Origin: Kiloniella sp. EL199
GTDB taxonomy: Bacteria; Pseudomonadota; Alphaproteobacteria; Kiloniellales; Kiloniellaceae
Direction: 5' to 3'
Assembly: GCF_900313065.1 (NCBI RefSeq)
Contig: NZ_OMPU01000008.1
Coordinates: forward strand, 240-64,239
Length of the DNA: 64,000 nt
Each line of letters opens with the position of its first letter. Position 1 is the stretch's first letter. Below the pieces are notes generated by a model. It was not told the origin of the DNA, ran no database searches, and saw only the letters and a list, made by a program, of their open reading frames with translations. Shown here piece after piece: positions 8,959 to 18,471 of this stretch. Made by a program: the position numbers and the translations under genes.

Positions 8959-9450
8959 ATGGAAAACTTTGATACAGTCTCTCTTTCGTTCTGTGGCGGA
9001 ACACACGACCACAAGAACTGTGTAGCTACAGCACTAAACGAAGCGGAACAAATCTGCATTTCACGTGGTGCGCGTCTCACTGATGCGAGAAAGCGTGTAC
9101 TTGAACTCGTTTGGGAAAGTCACCACCCGATCGGGGCCTATGATGTTCTTTCAAAGCTGTCACAAGAAAGTGGAAAGACAGCCCCTCCAACAGTGTACAG
9201 AGCGCTTGATTTTTTACTGGAACAAGGCCTTATCCATAGAATAGAATCTCTCAATGCTTTTGTTGGCTGCTCACACCCGTCAGAAGAGCATTCGGGTCTT
9301 TTTCTTATTTGTAAGGATTGCGGCTGTGCTGCAGAAGTTCACGATGCAGCTATTGATAAAGCCATATTGGAAAAAACGGATACCCTCGGTTTTAAAGCAG
9401 AACAACGAATGCTCGAAGTCCGTGGCCTCTGCCCAGATTGCACTGCGTAA
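8959..9450 (+). CDS. zur: Fur-family zinc uptake regulator Zur
   Basis: A 163-residue Fur-family protein. It has a winged helix (residues about 35-95, GARLTDARKRVLELV ... TAPPTVYRALDFLLEQGLIHRI). The structural zinc site has paired cysteines, CKDCGC and CPDC at the C terminus. Histidines such as those in GCSHPSEEHSG line the regulatory site. Linkage to znuA and znuCB identifies it as Zur rather than Fur. The N terminus is about 25 residues longer than usual and contains a CGGTHDHKNC stretch that might also bind metal. Confidence 0.92.
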   Translation: MENFDTVSLSFCGGTHDHKNCVATALNEAEQICISRGARLTDARKRVLELVWESHHPIGAYDVLSKLSQESGKTAPPTVYRALDFLLEQGLIHRIESLNAFVGCSHPSEEHSGLFLICKDCGCAAEVHDAAIDKAILEKTDTLGFKAEQRMLEVRGLCPDCTA

Positions 9451-9517
9451 AAGAGCAGACAAACACCAGCTTGATGTTAATTTGAAGTTTTACAACTTTC
9501 CACGTACACGTGAAACC

Positions 9518-10396
9518 ATGGCGAACACCCAAAACGATAACAATGCGACACCCGGTATCGCACCATCTAGTATTGAGATATCAGCAAACGGAAACGATCT
9601 GAATTGTGGATGCGGGCATGACCATCTCACCCCTTTGCCCAGTGGCGAACCATTGATCTATGCCGAAAATCTAACAATTAAATTTGGTGGAAAAACTGCG
9701 ATCCAGGATGTTAGCTTAACAGTTCACAAAAACGAAATTGTTACTTTGATCGGTCCAAATGGTGCTGGAAAATCAACACTACTTCGTGCGCTGTTAAAAG
9801 CTTTAAAGCCTGCAGAAGGTAGCGTTTGGCGTAAACACGGCCTGGTCATTGGCTATGTTCCTCAAAAACTTAACATCGACCCAATTATGCCAATAACTGT
9901 GGAGCGTTTTTTGTCCATCCCTGACAAGCGCCCACTTTCAGAACGAGAAGCAGCCCTTAAAGATGTAGGCGCTCATCATACCCTGAAGCAGGCAGTTCAA
10001 AGCTTATCGGGTGGTGAATTCCAGCGCGTCCTTCTTGCCCGCGCCATTCTCAGGAAACCAGACCTCCTAGTTTTGGATGAACCTGTCCAAGGTGTTGACT
10101 TTCAAGGTCAGACAGAGCTTTACAAACTGATATCCCGCCTCAAAGAACAATCGGGTTTTGGCATATTAATGGTCTCTCATGACTTACATATTGTTATGGC
10201 TGAAACGGATCGTGTTATTTGCATCAATGGGCATGTTTGTTGCTCTGGTGCACCGACACAAGTCAGTGACAGCCCGGAATATCTTGCTCTATTTGGCGGA
10301 CAGACAAAACCGGGATTAGCTGTTTACCATCACCTTCATGACCATTCTCATGATTTTGGCCATGACCATTCCCACACAACGTCGGACAAAGCATGA
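9518..10396 (+). CDS. znuC: Zinc ABC transporter ATP-binding protein
   Basis: An ABC ATPase of 292 residues when started at the ATG at 9518. An open frame extends upstream into zur, but the upstream residues do not look like ZnuC. Motifs: Walker A GPNGAGKST, signature LSGGEFQR, Walker B LLVLDEP, H-loop VSHD. Both ends carry candidate metal ligands: CGCGHDHL near the N terminus and a terminal HLHDHSHDFGHDHSH run. It energises zinc import with ZnuB. Its stop overlaps the znuB start by four bases (ATGA). Confidence 0.92.
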   Translation: MANTQNDNNATPGIAPSSIEISANGNDLNCGCGHDHLTPLPSGEPLIYAENLTIKFGGKTAIQDVSLTVHKNEIVTLIGPNGAGKSTLLRALLKALKPAEGSVWRKHGLVIGYVPQKLNIDPIMPITVERFLSIPDKRPLSEREAALKDVGAHHTLKQAVQSLSGGEFQRVLLARAILRKPDLLVLDEPVQGVDFQGQTELYKLISRLKEQSGFGILMVSHDLHIVMAETDRVICINGHVCCSGAPTQVSDSPEYLALFGGQTKPGLAVYHHLHDHSHDFGHDHSHTTSDKA

Positions 10397-11211
10397 TACT
10401 AGAAGATTTTTTTCTGCGCGCACTTGTAGCAGGTATTGGTGTTGCCTTGATTTCAGGTCCCTTGGGATGTTTTGTCGTCTGGCGCAGAATGGCTTATTTT
10501 GGTGACACACTGGCACACTCTGCTTTGTTAGGTATCGCGCTTGGGTTGCTGTTGGGCTTTAATCTGACCGTTGGTATTATTGGAACTGCCATCTTGATCG
10601 CCTTAACGGTTACGCTTTTCCAACATCAAAAAAGAATAGCCAGTGATACACTCCTCGGCATTATGGCCCATTCCAGTCTTGCGATCAGCCTTGTCGTTCT
10701 TGGTCTTTTACAAGGTTATCGGGTGGATTTACTCTCCTATTTGTTTGGGGATGTTCTAGCTGTAAATCATGAAGATATTTACTGGATTTATGGTGGTGGG
10801 GCTGTTGCGCTGTCACTCATTGCTTATATCTGGAAAGACCTCCTTGCTCTGACCCTTCATGAAGAGCTCGCACGCGCCGAAGGCATAAATGTCACAGTCA
10901 TTCAGACTTTGTTTATGATAACAGTCGCAATAGTCATCGCCATTGCTATGAAAGTGGTAGGCGTGTTGCTCATCACTTCTTTGCTTATTATTCCTGCAGC
11001 AGCGGCAAGGCGGTTTGTAAAAACACCGGAACAGATGGCCATTATTGCATCCCTGATTGGAAGCCTGTCAGTTATTTTTGGTCTCTTTGGCTCTTTGGAA
11101 TGGGATACGCCATCCGGTCCATCGATTGTTGTTGCCGAAGTAGTTTTGTTTCTTGGAGGATTAATATTCGGTAGTCTGTTCTTGAGAAAAAAATATCATG
11201 TTTCTAATTAA
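10393..11211 (+). CDS. znuB: Zinc ABC transporter permease
   Basis: A 272-residue ABC-3 family membrane protein with about eight hydrophobic segments. It begins with FFLRALVAGIGVALISGPLG and has the diagnostic MAYFGDTLAHSALLGIALG. The later KVVGVLLITSLLIIPAAAA is the conserved helix of ZnuB/MntB permeases. Translation is probably coupled to znuC through the ATGA overlap. It ends eight bases inside the 3' end of the convergent LysR gene. Confidence 0.93.
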   Translation: MILEDFFLRALVAGIGVALISGPLGCFVVWRRMAYFGDTLAHSALLGIALGLLLGFNLTVGIIGTAILIALTVTLFQHQKRIASDTLLGIMAHSSLAISLVVLGLLQGYRVDLLSYLFGDVLAVNHEDIYWIYGGGAVALSLIAYIWKDLLALTLHEELARAEGINVTVIQTLFMITVAIVIAIAMKVVGVLLITSLLIIPAAAARRFVKTPEQMAIIASLIGSLSVIFGLFGSLEWDTPSGPSIVVAEVVLFLGGLIFGSLFLRKKYHVSN

Positions 11212-12151
11212 CGAACTGACCAGAAACACGCATTTTCTCGATAGCAATTTCTTCACGCCTATAGTGCTCTTCGACTTCACTCAATAACCAATCTCTGAAT
11301 TTTTTAATCTTAGGCGTTTTTCCGCGCGCCTTGGGATATACGAGCCAATATCCTTGCCCTTCGTCACAACAAACATGGTCAAAAGGTTGAATCAAACTAC
11401 CGCGATTTATTGAATCTCGGTAGAAAGCTGGCGTTAAAATTGCCACTCCCTGTCCCGCTTCCGCCGCTTTGGCTTCCAATATCTGTACCCCCATCCTACT
11501 TCGCTTATTACCTCGCAAGCCTTCAGACTGCACACCAACAGAATCAAACCAGCGTTTCCACCAGGGATCAGAAGCTTCAATTAAAGGTAGCTTTAAAAGA
11601 TCAGCAGGTTTGCTAATTCCACCAACTGATCTAGCCAAATCAGGGCTTAACATTGGTGAAAAACTGGCTGGTATCAGCAAATGAGCCTCTAGACCTTGCC
11701 ATTGACCTTTACCAGATCGTATCCCTAAATCAAAATCTTCACGAGAAAAATCTACGATAGACATAGATGTATCAAGACGCACGGCAAGGTCATCATGCAA
11801 TATTTGAAAGCTACCTATTCTCTCAGCTAAAAAGTTGGTCGCAAAAGTTGTAAGTGTTGTTATTGACAACAGATTATGGCTTGTATCTTCAGCTATAACA
11901 AATGCAGTACGTAACAGTTCAAAAGCCTCAGTTATAACTGGTGCAATACGCTTTCCCGTCTCAGTCAGGCTTACTTGCCGTGGCTTACGGAAAAAAAGCG
12001 GTGCCCCCACTTTCTCTTCAAGAATTTTTATTTGGTAGCTTACAGCTGCCTGTGTCATCCCAAGTTCTTCGGATGCACGTGTAAAACTTCTATGACGAGC
12101 TGCTGCCTCAAAAACCCGCAAGGACGAAAGAGGTGGTAAGTTTGAAAACAT
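11204..12151 (-). CDS. LysR-family regulator, GcvA-like
   Basis: A 315-residue LysR-type regulator. The N-terminal winged helix reads LSSLRVFEAAARHRSFTRAS ... MTQAAVSYQIKILEE, close to GcvA/AmpR-type proteins. The C-terminal effector domain contains DLGIRSGKGQWQGLEAHLL. The frame is open to 12184, but AAGGAG lies inside that extension at a workable distance from the ATG at 12151, so the shorter start is preferred. It is convergent with znuB, overlapping by eight bases, and divergent from the small DUF1127 gene, which may be its target. Effector unknown. Confidence 0.85.
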   Translation of the reverse strand: MFSNLPPLSSLRVFEAAARHRSFTRASEELGMTQAAVSYQIKILEEKVGAPLFFRKPRQVSLTETGKRIAPVITEAFELLRTAFVIAEDTSHNLLSITTLTTFATNFLAERIGSFQILHDDLAVRLDTSMSIVDFSREDFDLGIRSGKGQWQGLEAHLLIPASFSPMLSPDLARSVGGISKPADLLKLPLIEASDPWWKRWFDSVGVQSEGLRGNKRSRMGVQILEAKAAEAGQGVAILTPAFYRDSINRGSLIQPFDHVCCDEGQGYWLVYPKARGKTPKIKKFRDWLLSEVEEHYRREEIAIEKMRVSGQFVN

Positions 12152-12260
12152 AATACATAAAATCTCCTTATGTATAGTAATCATATTTTAGTTGGATATT
12201 CAAGCTATCAACGCGCACATTAGAAACAGAAGAAACAACGCTGTTGAGGAGAATAGCAAA

Positions 12261-12491
12261 ATGATTGTTGCGAATCATCCATGTAATTCAAATTACATTT
12301 CAACGCCCATTAAAAGCAGAAATAGCTTATGGGTTATACGTAACTTGCTAAGAAAGCTTTTTAGATCAAACAACAAGAGAAAAGTAACTACACTTATGGA
12401 TATGCACTATTTACCACAACATATCAAAAATGACATCGGGTTCTGGGATGTAAAACCACAAGAACGCCCCCGTCAATTACCATATCACTAG
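12261..12491 (+). CDS. Small DUF1127-like protein
   Basis: A 76-residue protein. The start at 12261 has AGGAG nine bases upstream, better than the TTG at 12192. The C-terminal half, basic NNKRKVTTL then LPQHIKNDIGFWD, resembles the DUF1127 (YjiS) motif LxxLxxxxLxDIGL found in many small alphaproteobacterial proteins, some of which act in phosphate or carbon regulation or bind RNA. It is divergent from the LysR gene. Function here is not known. Confidence 0.6.
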   Translation: MIVANHPCNSNYISTPIKSRNSLWVIRNLLRKLFRSNNKRKVTTLMDMHYLPQHIKNDIGFWDVKPQERPRQLPYH

Positions 12492-12775
12492 AATTTTTCG
12501 TTGGATAAAAACCTATGTGTTGATCAACACATTGCATTCAATGATCTTATCTATCGCCAAACTAAGAAGTGATCGGCTTTCAGGCACCGTCAAACAAATA
12601 CGAATATAATTTTCCGCTTGAGACGATGTCAGTTCCTGCACACTGAAGTTTACGAACAGCATCACTGGCGGTACCAGAAACCGCGAACCAAAGATAGGGG
12701 CAAGGTGTCTTCTCCCAATTCACCTCTTCTATCTTTTTTATCGCGATTTGGCGAGGCTCCACTGAGCCTCAATCT

Positions 12776-12809
12776 CGTGCCTTTGCCAGTCAGCCCTGGC
12801 AAAGGCACG
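12776..12809. repeat. Strong 14-bp stem-loop
   Basis: Bases 12776-12789 pair perfectly with 12796-12809 around a six-base loop; the arm is CGTGCCTTTGCCAG. A smaller stem (GAGGCT/AGCCTC, 12753-12758 with 12765-12770) lies just upstream. Neither side has a clean T run. It may be part of a structured RNA, a REP-like element or a factor site. Confidence 0.6.
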
Positions 12810-13033
12810 TCCTTCTGGTATCCATAGATTTATCAATTCGTTCATAATAAATGGGACTCATAGCCCAATTTATCTAAAAGCATATCATGATTATCCGTTA
12901 CCACCCAAAGCGGCAGTGATAATTTACGACAAAGTATCTTAACCTTCGACTACCCGCACCTAACGCATTGTAAAAAAGAAATTCTAATCCGCACAACAAA
13001 TTAATGAGGCGGTATAAGTATAACAAAGAAAAA

Positions 13034-13060
13034 TGGGCTGTAGCAAAATGCTACAGCCCA
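13034..13060 (-). terminator. Hairpin with minus-strand T run
   Basis: A perfect 12-base-pair stem (TGGGCTGTAGCA at 13034-13045 with 13049-13060) closes a three-base loop. On the minus strand it is followed by TTTTTCTTTG, as in an intrinsic terminator. No gene is apparent directly upstream on that strand other than phnY, which already has a nearer terminator. It may therefore end an unannotated small RNA from 13061-13230 or be a backup terminator. Confidence 0.6.
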
Positions 13061-13238
13061 AGTTTAGCTAACCTGACACAAACACCTAAAATGTCAAGCC
13101 GCCTTCCAATTCCTGTAATACCCCAATTTATAGCATTATGGCAACGCATAAGTTCAATTTGCTGAAATAGATTAAGCCTTTACCATCAAGTAAATTTTTC
13201 TTGTAACCTTCTCGGACAAGAAAGCCCGATAAAGAAAG

Positions 13239-13263
13239 AAGGGGAAGCAAGAAGTTTCCCCTT
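13239..13263 (-). terminator. Probable terminator of phnW-phnA-phnY
   Basis: An eight-base-pair stem (AAGGGGAA at 13239-13246 with 13256-13263) is followed on the minus strand by a pyrimidine-rich CTTTCTTT stretch. It sits about 140 bases past the phnY stop, on the strand of that operon. Confidence 0.6.
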
Positions 13264-13403
13264 AAGTCATATCAGCCAGACCTGTATGCGATCCCCAATT
13301 ACTGACATTTTAAATGCCTGCAACAAACCAGTACGGGCACGATTTCTACCAACTTTCAAACCGCGGGGCTAAATACTCAGCAAAGTGTCAAAGAAATTCC
13401 AAC

Positions 13404-14837
13404 TTAAAGCCAAGGCAGGGAATAGGTTTTGACGTTTGTATAGCTCTTCATGGCTTCGATAACGCCTTCTTTGTAACCAAGACCAGAATCTTTGATGCCG
13501 CCAAATGGTGACATTTCGATACGATAACCAGGTACTTCCCAAACATTGACCGTACCGGTACGTAGTTCTTTAATGAAGCGCTGGATGTATTTGAAATTAT
13601 CGGTACAAACACCAGAAGACAGGCCAAATGCAGTAGAGTTTGAAACCCGAATTGCATCGTCAATATCCTTAACGCGGATAATCGGAATAGCCGGACCAAA
13701 GGTCTCTTCACGAACCAATTCACAGTCATAAGGAACGTGGTCAACAACAGTTGGTGGATAAAGCGCACCCTCACGGTTGTTACCATAAAGAAGCTTTGCC
13801 CCAACTTCGACTGCGTCGTTTACACGACGTTCAAACATAGAGGCAGATTCAGCATCGATAACACAACCCAGATCAATTTCAGGATCCATTGGATCCCCGT
13901 ACTTGATCTTCTGTGCTTTCTCGAGAACCAGCTTAGAAAATTCGTCTGCGATTTCTTCCACAACCAAGATACGTTTTACAGCTGTACAACGCTGACCAGA
14001 GTTCTTTGTTGCACCCGCAACAGCAAGTTCCGCTGCCTTATCCAGATCAGCGTCTTCCATGACGATCAATGGCGCGTTACCGCCGAGTTCAAGAACAGTC
14101 CGACGATAACCTGCATTTTCAGCAATATACTTACCTACAGGAACACCACCCGTGAAGGTCACAAGCTCAATGTTTTCGTTGGTGATGAACTCATTCCCAA
14201 GATCTTTTGGAAGACCAGTGATAATGGTCAGCATCTCTTTTGGAAGACCAGCTTCATAGATGATGTCAGCCAGGATCAGAGCTGTCAGAGGTGTTTTCTC
14301 AGTCGGCTTACAAACAATACAGTTGTTTGTCGCAATCGCAGGCGCAATTTTATGAGAGATCATGTTCAGCGGGTGGTTGAACGGTGTAATAGCAGAAATG
14401 GCTTTCAGCGGCTCACGTTCAGTAAAGATCTTACGGGACTTACCTTGCGGAGTAATATCGCAAGAGAAAATCTCACCATCATCCAAAATACACATCTGGC
14501 CAGCCAATGTATAAACATCATAGGCGCGACCAACTTCGTACAGTGAATCTTTCTTACAAAGACCGGATTCAGCGGTGATGATGTCAGAAATTTCTTCTTT
14601 GCGCTCGTTTAGAATCTCTGCCACGCGGAATAGAATTTGCTGACGCTCATAACGTGTCAATTTTGATTCGTAGTTTGCCGCAATTTCAAAAGCTTCTTTT
14701 GCATGCGCAGCCGTACCGCGAGGAACAGTCCCGATCACTTCGTTTGTGTAGGGGTAATGCACATCAATACGGCCTTCAGTATCGACTTTCTTACCAGCGA
14801 CACGCATTGGTTCGTGACCAACAATCTTTACAGACAT
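13404..14837 (-). CDS. phnY: Phosphonoacetaldehyde dehydrogenase
   Basis: A 477-residue NAD-dependent aldehyde dehydrogenase that oxidises phosphonoacetaldehyde to phosphonoacetate. Catalytic Glu250 lies in LELGGNAP and nucleophile Cys284 in GQRCTAVKR. The active-site phrase ITPFNHPLN and the C-terminal [14 protein letters not shown] fit the PhnY group. Assignment rests mainly on context: it is the last gene of a minus-strand operon with phnA and phnW, which make its substrate and use its product. It acts in the cytoplasm. Confidence 0.92.
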   Translation of the reverse strand: MSVKIVGHEPMRVAGKKVDTEGRIDVHYPYTNEVIGTVPRGTAAHAKEAFEIAANYESKLTRYERQQILFRVAEILNERKEEISDIITAESGLCKKDSLYEVGRAYDVYTLAGQMCILDDGEIFSCDITPQGKSRKIFTEREPLKAISAITPFNHPLNMISHKIAPAIATNNCIVCKPTEKTPLTALILADIIYEAGLPKEMLTIITGLPKDLGNEFITNENIELVTFTGGVPVGKYIAENAGYRRTVLELGGNAPLIVMEDADLDKAAELAVAGATKNSGQRCTAVKRILVVEEIADEFSKLVLEKAQKIKYGDPMDPEIDLGCVIDAESASMFERRVNDAVEVGAKLLYGNNREGALYPPTVVDHVPYDCELVREETFGPAIPIIRVKDIDDAIRVSNSTAFGLSSGVCTDNFKYIQRFIKELRTGTVNVWEVPGYRIEMSPFGGIKDSGLGYKEGVIEAMKSYTNVKTYSLPWL

Positions 14838-14874
14838 TTTACTATCCTTATTTCCTGCCCTTATTTAAGGCCAA

Positions 14875-16125
14875 TTACTCAGCGTAGTTTACAGAGCAAT
14901 AGAACGCGTCGAAATTACGAAGACGCATATCTGATGGAATGCCCGGCATTGGACGGTTGCTGATAAACGGTACTTTCTGCTCGGTAATGCCACCATGTGT
15001 CCGTAATGGACGGTCCAACGCAGAGAGATCATGACGTTCTTCAGAAGTTCCCAAAGCCAGATGACGTTCGGAAATAATGATAATGTCACCCATACGATCT
15101 TCCGGTAGTTCCAGCATAGCGCAACCAGCAGGACCAGATATAGCCAACTCGACACCATCAACATCTGAGAGACGTTTGATTGCTTCATCCACGCTCTGTC
15201 CTTTTGGCAAATAAGCCGTCGCAAAAGAACCGAGCGCACCGTGGTGGACAACATATGGATCTGTAATTGGTAAGATAACGCGGGCTTCGCCTTTGCCATA
15301 CCATCCGTCAAACAGATCCTGAAGGTACAGAACATTCGGCTTGCCGTCAGCATCATGTTTCGGGTTCATACCGTGATCAGCTGTAAGGGTCAGGACAGCG
15401 CCCAACTCATCAAGCTGTGCCCAGTATTTATCCATCATTTCATAGAACGCCAATGCACCTTCTTCTTCAGGGGCGTATTTGTGCTGAATAAAATCAGTTG
15501 TGGAAAGATACATGATCTCGGGGCGAACAGTTTCCAACAGCTTGACACCAGCGGCGAAGACAAACTCGGAAAGGTCAGCACTGTATACAGAAGGAACAGG
15601 CATTCCCACAAAATCATTGACGTTCTCAATGCCGTTATCGACCATGTTGGCAAGATCGGATTTTTCCGCAGAGAAGCAAATCGCATTGCCTTTGCTGTAA
15701 TTTAACCCGTGACCAAGAAGAAGACGAAGCTTGTCTTTCGCAGTAACAACGGCAACCTTGGCCCCGGCATCCTGATAGGAAGAGAAGATTGTTTTTGCAC
15801 GATAATAACTAGGTGCATTCATCAATTCTTCTTCGCCAGTTTCCTGATTGTAAAAGTAGTTGCCACAAATACCATGATATCGTGGCGGGCAGCCACTCAC
15901 GATAGAAAGGTTATTCGGGTTGGTAAAAGAAGGTACCACTGATTCTGCGATACGGTTTGTATTCACACCACTATCAAGCAGACTTTTCAACCACGGCATA
16001 CGCCCGGCCTTCATTGCAACTTCCATATAATCCGGTTCGCTGCCGTCAACACAGACCACCACAACAGGGCGATTAGATCTTTTATATAAACGGCCATTGG
16101 CCTGAACGAGTTTACCAGTACTCAT
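14875..16125 (-). CDS. phnA: Phosphonoacetate hydrolase
   Basis: A 416-residue member of the alkaline phosphatase superfamily that cleaves the C-P bond of phosphonoacetate to acetate and phosphate. Metal ligand Asp27 is in VCVDGSEPDY. The nucleophile is Thr68 in SFTNPNNLS, the same position as in the Sinorhizobium enzyme. Further zinc ligands are in STTDFIQHKY and LTADHGMN. It follows phnW by 49 bases and precedes phnY by 37, completing a three-step route that releases phosphate without a C-P lyase. Confidence 0.94.
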   Translation of the reverse strand: MSTGKLVQANGRLYKRSNRPVVVVCVDGSEPDYMEVAMKAGRMPWLKSLLDSGVNTNRIAESVVPSFTNPNNLSIVSGCPPRYHGICGNYFYNQETGEEELMNAPSYYRAKTIFSSYQDAGAKVAVVTAKDKLRLLLGHGLNYSKGNAICFSAEKSDLANMVDNGIENVNDFVGMPVPSVYSADLSEFVFAAGVKLLETVRPEIMYLSTTDFIQHKYAPEEEGALAFYEMMDKYWAQLDELGAVLTLTADHGMNPKHDADGKPNVLYLQDLFDGWYGKGEARVILPITDPYVVHHGALGSFATAYLPKGQSVDEAIKRLSDVDGVELAISGPAGCAMLELPEDRMGDIIIISERHLALGTSEERHDLSALDRPLRTHGGITEQKVPFISNRPMPGIPSDMRLRNFDAFYCSVNYAE

Positions 16126-16174
16126 AGGGTATCTCCCACTATAACAAATGCCTAATCAAGGAACGAATATCGGG

Positions 16175-17329
16175 TTAGGCAGCCGCCGGCGCACAATTTG
16201 TCACACCCATTTCATTTAATGTTTCTTCGATAACAACCAGCGCATTGCGAATGTCATCGTTGCCCATACGACCAATACAGCCAACACGGAACGAGTCTGC
16301 AACAGTCAATTTTCCCGGATAGATTAAATATCCGCGTTCGGCAAGACGATCATAAAAGTTCTGGAAATCAAATTTAGGATCTGTTGGCTTGTGGAAAGTG
16401 ACAATAATCGGCGCCTGTAAGTGATCAGGCAACAAAGTTTCAAAGCCCAATGCACGCATACCGTCGACAAGGATCTTGCAGTTGGATGCATAACGCCCAC
16501 CACGCCCTTCAACACCACCTTCTTCTTCGTATTCACGAATAGCTTGTGCAAAGGCAACGATACAGTGGGTCGGTGGTGTAAATCGCCATTGGTCCGTTTT
16601 TTCCATCTGCATCCATTGGTCATACAAATCCAGAACCAGTGACGGGGCATTACCTTTTGCTTTTTCCAAAACTGTTTTACGAATAAGAACAAAGCCCATG
16701 CCGGGAACACCTTCCAGACACTTGTTTGAAGACGCGGCAACAGCATCATATCTGATCTTTGACGCATCAACAGGAAGCGCCCCAAAGGCAGACATGGAAT
16801 CAATCAGAAGAGAACGTCCGTGTTTCTCAACAACTTCAGCAACACCAGCAATCGGGTTAAGAACACCGGATGTCGTTTCACAATGAACAACAGCTACATG
16901 GGTTACAGCTTTATCTTCACCCAAGCGAATGTCCAAGTCAGAAACACTCACTGGCTGATCTTCAGGATACTCCATGATTTCGTGTGTACGTCCGTAATAA
17001 CTACAAATCTTTGCCATACGATGGCCGTAGGCACCGTTAACAAGCATAAGAAGTTTTCCATCCTGCGGCACCAATGTTCCCAACATGGCTTCAACAGAGA
17101 AAGTTCCACTGCCCTGTAACGGAACACAAACAAAATCGTCCTGCCCATTAATTATGCTTAAGAGACTACTGCGAACATGTCGGTTTATTTCGATAAATTT
17201 TTTATCGCGCGAACCGAAGTCATGAAGCATTGCTTCCTTGGTCATAACAGAAGTAGTCAAGGGACCTGGCGTTAAAAGCCAGGGATCACCTGATGGGGAA
17301 GCAGCAACTGCAGATGTCTTGTCAGACAT
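16175..17329 (-). CDS. phnW: 2-aminoethylphosphonate:pyruvate aminotransferase
   Basis: A 384-residue class V PLP enzyme that converts 2-AEP and pyruvate to phosphonoacetaldehyde and alanine. The start ATG at 17329 has GAGGAG just upstream; a longer open frame to 17461 lacks such support. Residues: LLTPGPLTTS near the N terminus, Asp177 in LLIDSMSAFG for the PLP ring nitrogen, and Schiff-base Lys203 in SSNKCLEGVPG. It is first of the phnW-phnA-phnY operon and divergent from a LysR gene that probably controls it. Confidence 0.94.
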   Translation of the reverse strand: MSDKTSAVAASPSGDPWLLTPGPLTTSVMTKEAMLHDFGSRDKKFIEINRHVRSSLLSIINGQDDFVCVPLQGSGTFSVEAMLGTLVPQDGKLLMLVNGAYGHRMAKICSYYGRTHEIMEYPEDQPVSVSDLDIRLGEDKAVTHVAVVHCETTSGVLNPIAGVAEVVEKHGRSLLIDSMSAFGALPVDASKIRYDAVAASSNKCLEGVPGMGFVLIRKTVLEKAKGNAPSLVLDLYDQWMQMEKTDQWRFTPPTHCIVAFAQAIREYEEEGGVEGRGGRYASNCKILVDGMRALGFETLLPDHLQAPIIVTFHKPTDPKFDFQNFYDRLAERGYLIYPGKLTVADSFRVGCIGRMGNDDIRNALVVIEETLNEMGVTNCAPAAA

Positions 17330-17496
17330 ATGGGATCTCCTCATTTGATCCGAAAATAAAAGCGACGGTTTAATGTCCAATCGCCCACTTAATTTGATAC
17401 TTTTCGCTTTAAGTGTTCGAACGTCTTGCTCTATATGCATCGAATCTTTATCATAAATCAAATCGATACTTTTAATATTACAGATTGATTTTACCT

Positions 17497-18375
17497 ATGA
17501 ACCATGCTCAAATTCGCGCGTTTCATGCTGTTGCCAGCGAAGGAAGCTTCACCAAGGCTGCTGATGTTCTCAACGTCACCCAGCCCACTCTTTCAGGGCA
17601 GGTCGCCGCATTGGAAGAAACTTATGGCGTGAAGCTGTTTGAACGTCGGGGGCGTGGCATTGAAATAACCGAAATTGGTCACCGCCTTCACGCGGTTACA
17701 CTTAGACAGTTTGCAGTAGAACTCGAAGCAGAACAGGTCCTACTTTCCGCCCGCGGGTTGATGTCTGGTCAACTTCGCGTAGCTGCGGATGCGCCCTATC
17801 ATGTTGTACCTTTACTCGCAACATTCAGCCGACTGTACCCCGGGATTAATTTTTCGATGAGCTTTGGGAATTCACAACAGGTCCTGCAAGGTTTACTCGA
17901 ACGAAAATCAGATGTTGTGGTCATACCTAATATTCATGAAGATCGACGCTTACATGCCGCCCCTCTGAAACGGGAACCCCTGATTGTCTTTGTTGACCGT
18001 AACCATCCATGGTCAGCTCGGCGAAGTATTGGTATTACAGAACTCCTCTATCATCGTATCATTCTACGTGAAAAAGGGTCAGTTACCCGTAAAATCTTTG
18101 AAACTGCTCTTGAAAGCGCTGGCGTAAAATTAACTGATATTCTTGAAATAGGAAGCCGGGAAGCCGTCAGAGAAGCAGTTGCATCTGGACTTGGGATCGG
18201 CGTTGTTTTTGAAAGCGAGTTCGGAAATGATACGCGACTTCACGGATTAATAGTCAAAGATGTTCAATTAGAAGGTCTCGAGTATGTTGCTTGCCTCAAA
18301 GATCAAAAAAATTCCCCTGTAATACGGGCCTTCTTTGATCAAATTCAAAGTTCTACAGCAATGAACCGCGCTTAA
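17497..18375 (+). CDS. LysR-family regulator, likely of the phnWAY operon
   Basis: A 292-residue LysR-type regulator. The winged helix is at residues 2-65 (AQIRAFHAVASEGSFTKAA ... VTQPTLSGQVAALEE) and is followed by a ligand domain. The ATG at 17497 matches the usual LysR N terminus better than the TTG at 17485. It is divergent from phnW, and the 167 bases between contain an approximate inverted repeat (ATCGAAT near 17439 and AATCGAT at 17461) that could be its site. Control of 2-AEP degradation in response to a pathway intermediate is the natural inference. Confidence 0.85.
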   Translation: MNHAQIRAFHAVASEGSFTKAADVLNVTQPTLSGQVAALEETYGVKLFERRGRGIEITEIGHRLHAVTLRQFAVELEAEQVLLSARGLMSGQLRVAADAPYHVVPLLATFSRLYPGINFSMSFGNSQQVLQGLLERKSDVVVIPNIHEDRRLHAAPLKREPLIVFVDRNHPWSARRSIGITELLYHRIILREKGSVTRKIFETALESAGVKLTDILEIGSREAVREAVASGLGIGVVFESEFGNDTRLHGLIVKDVQLEGLEYVACLKDQKNSPVIRAFFDQIQSSTAMNRA

Positions 18376-18471
18376 TCTGTATTAATAGTAAAAAATCATT
18401 AACTAAATCAGATACCTGTTTATGGTATAATCGCATCAACCTTTTCCTATCCTCTATAGAAAGGTCAAGTG

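Larger units (their letters stand above)
12492..13403. other. 912-base gene-free region with several hairpins
   Basis: No convincing coding frame is present on either strand. Short open frames exist (for example 12580-12762 on the minus strand and 12618-12827 on the plus strand), but none has a recognisable product or good start. Three strong stem-loops occur (separate entries). The part nearest phnY holds its probable terminator. The remaining 500 bases could hide a small RNA or decayed sequence. Confidence 0.6.

Noticed and set aside
9254-9517. N-terminal extension of the znuC frame into zur
   Set aside because: The residues do not resemble ZnuC and lie within the zur coding sequence; ATG 9518 is the sensible start.
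12580-12762. 60-codon minus-strand frame in the gene-free region
   Set aside because: No good ribosome site, no recognised family, and it overlaps the area of the strong hairpins; could be a decayed fragment but cannot be supported.
13737-14546. 269-codon plus-strand frame opposite phnY
   Set aside because: Antisense to a well-conserved dehydrogenase, with no start signal or recognisable domain.
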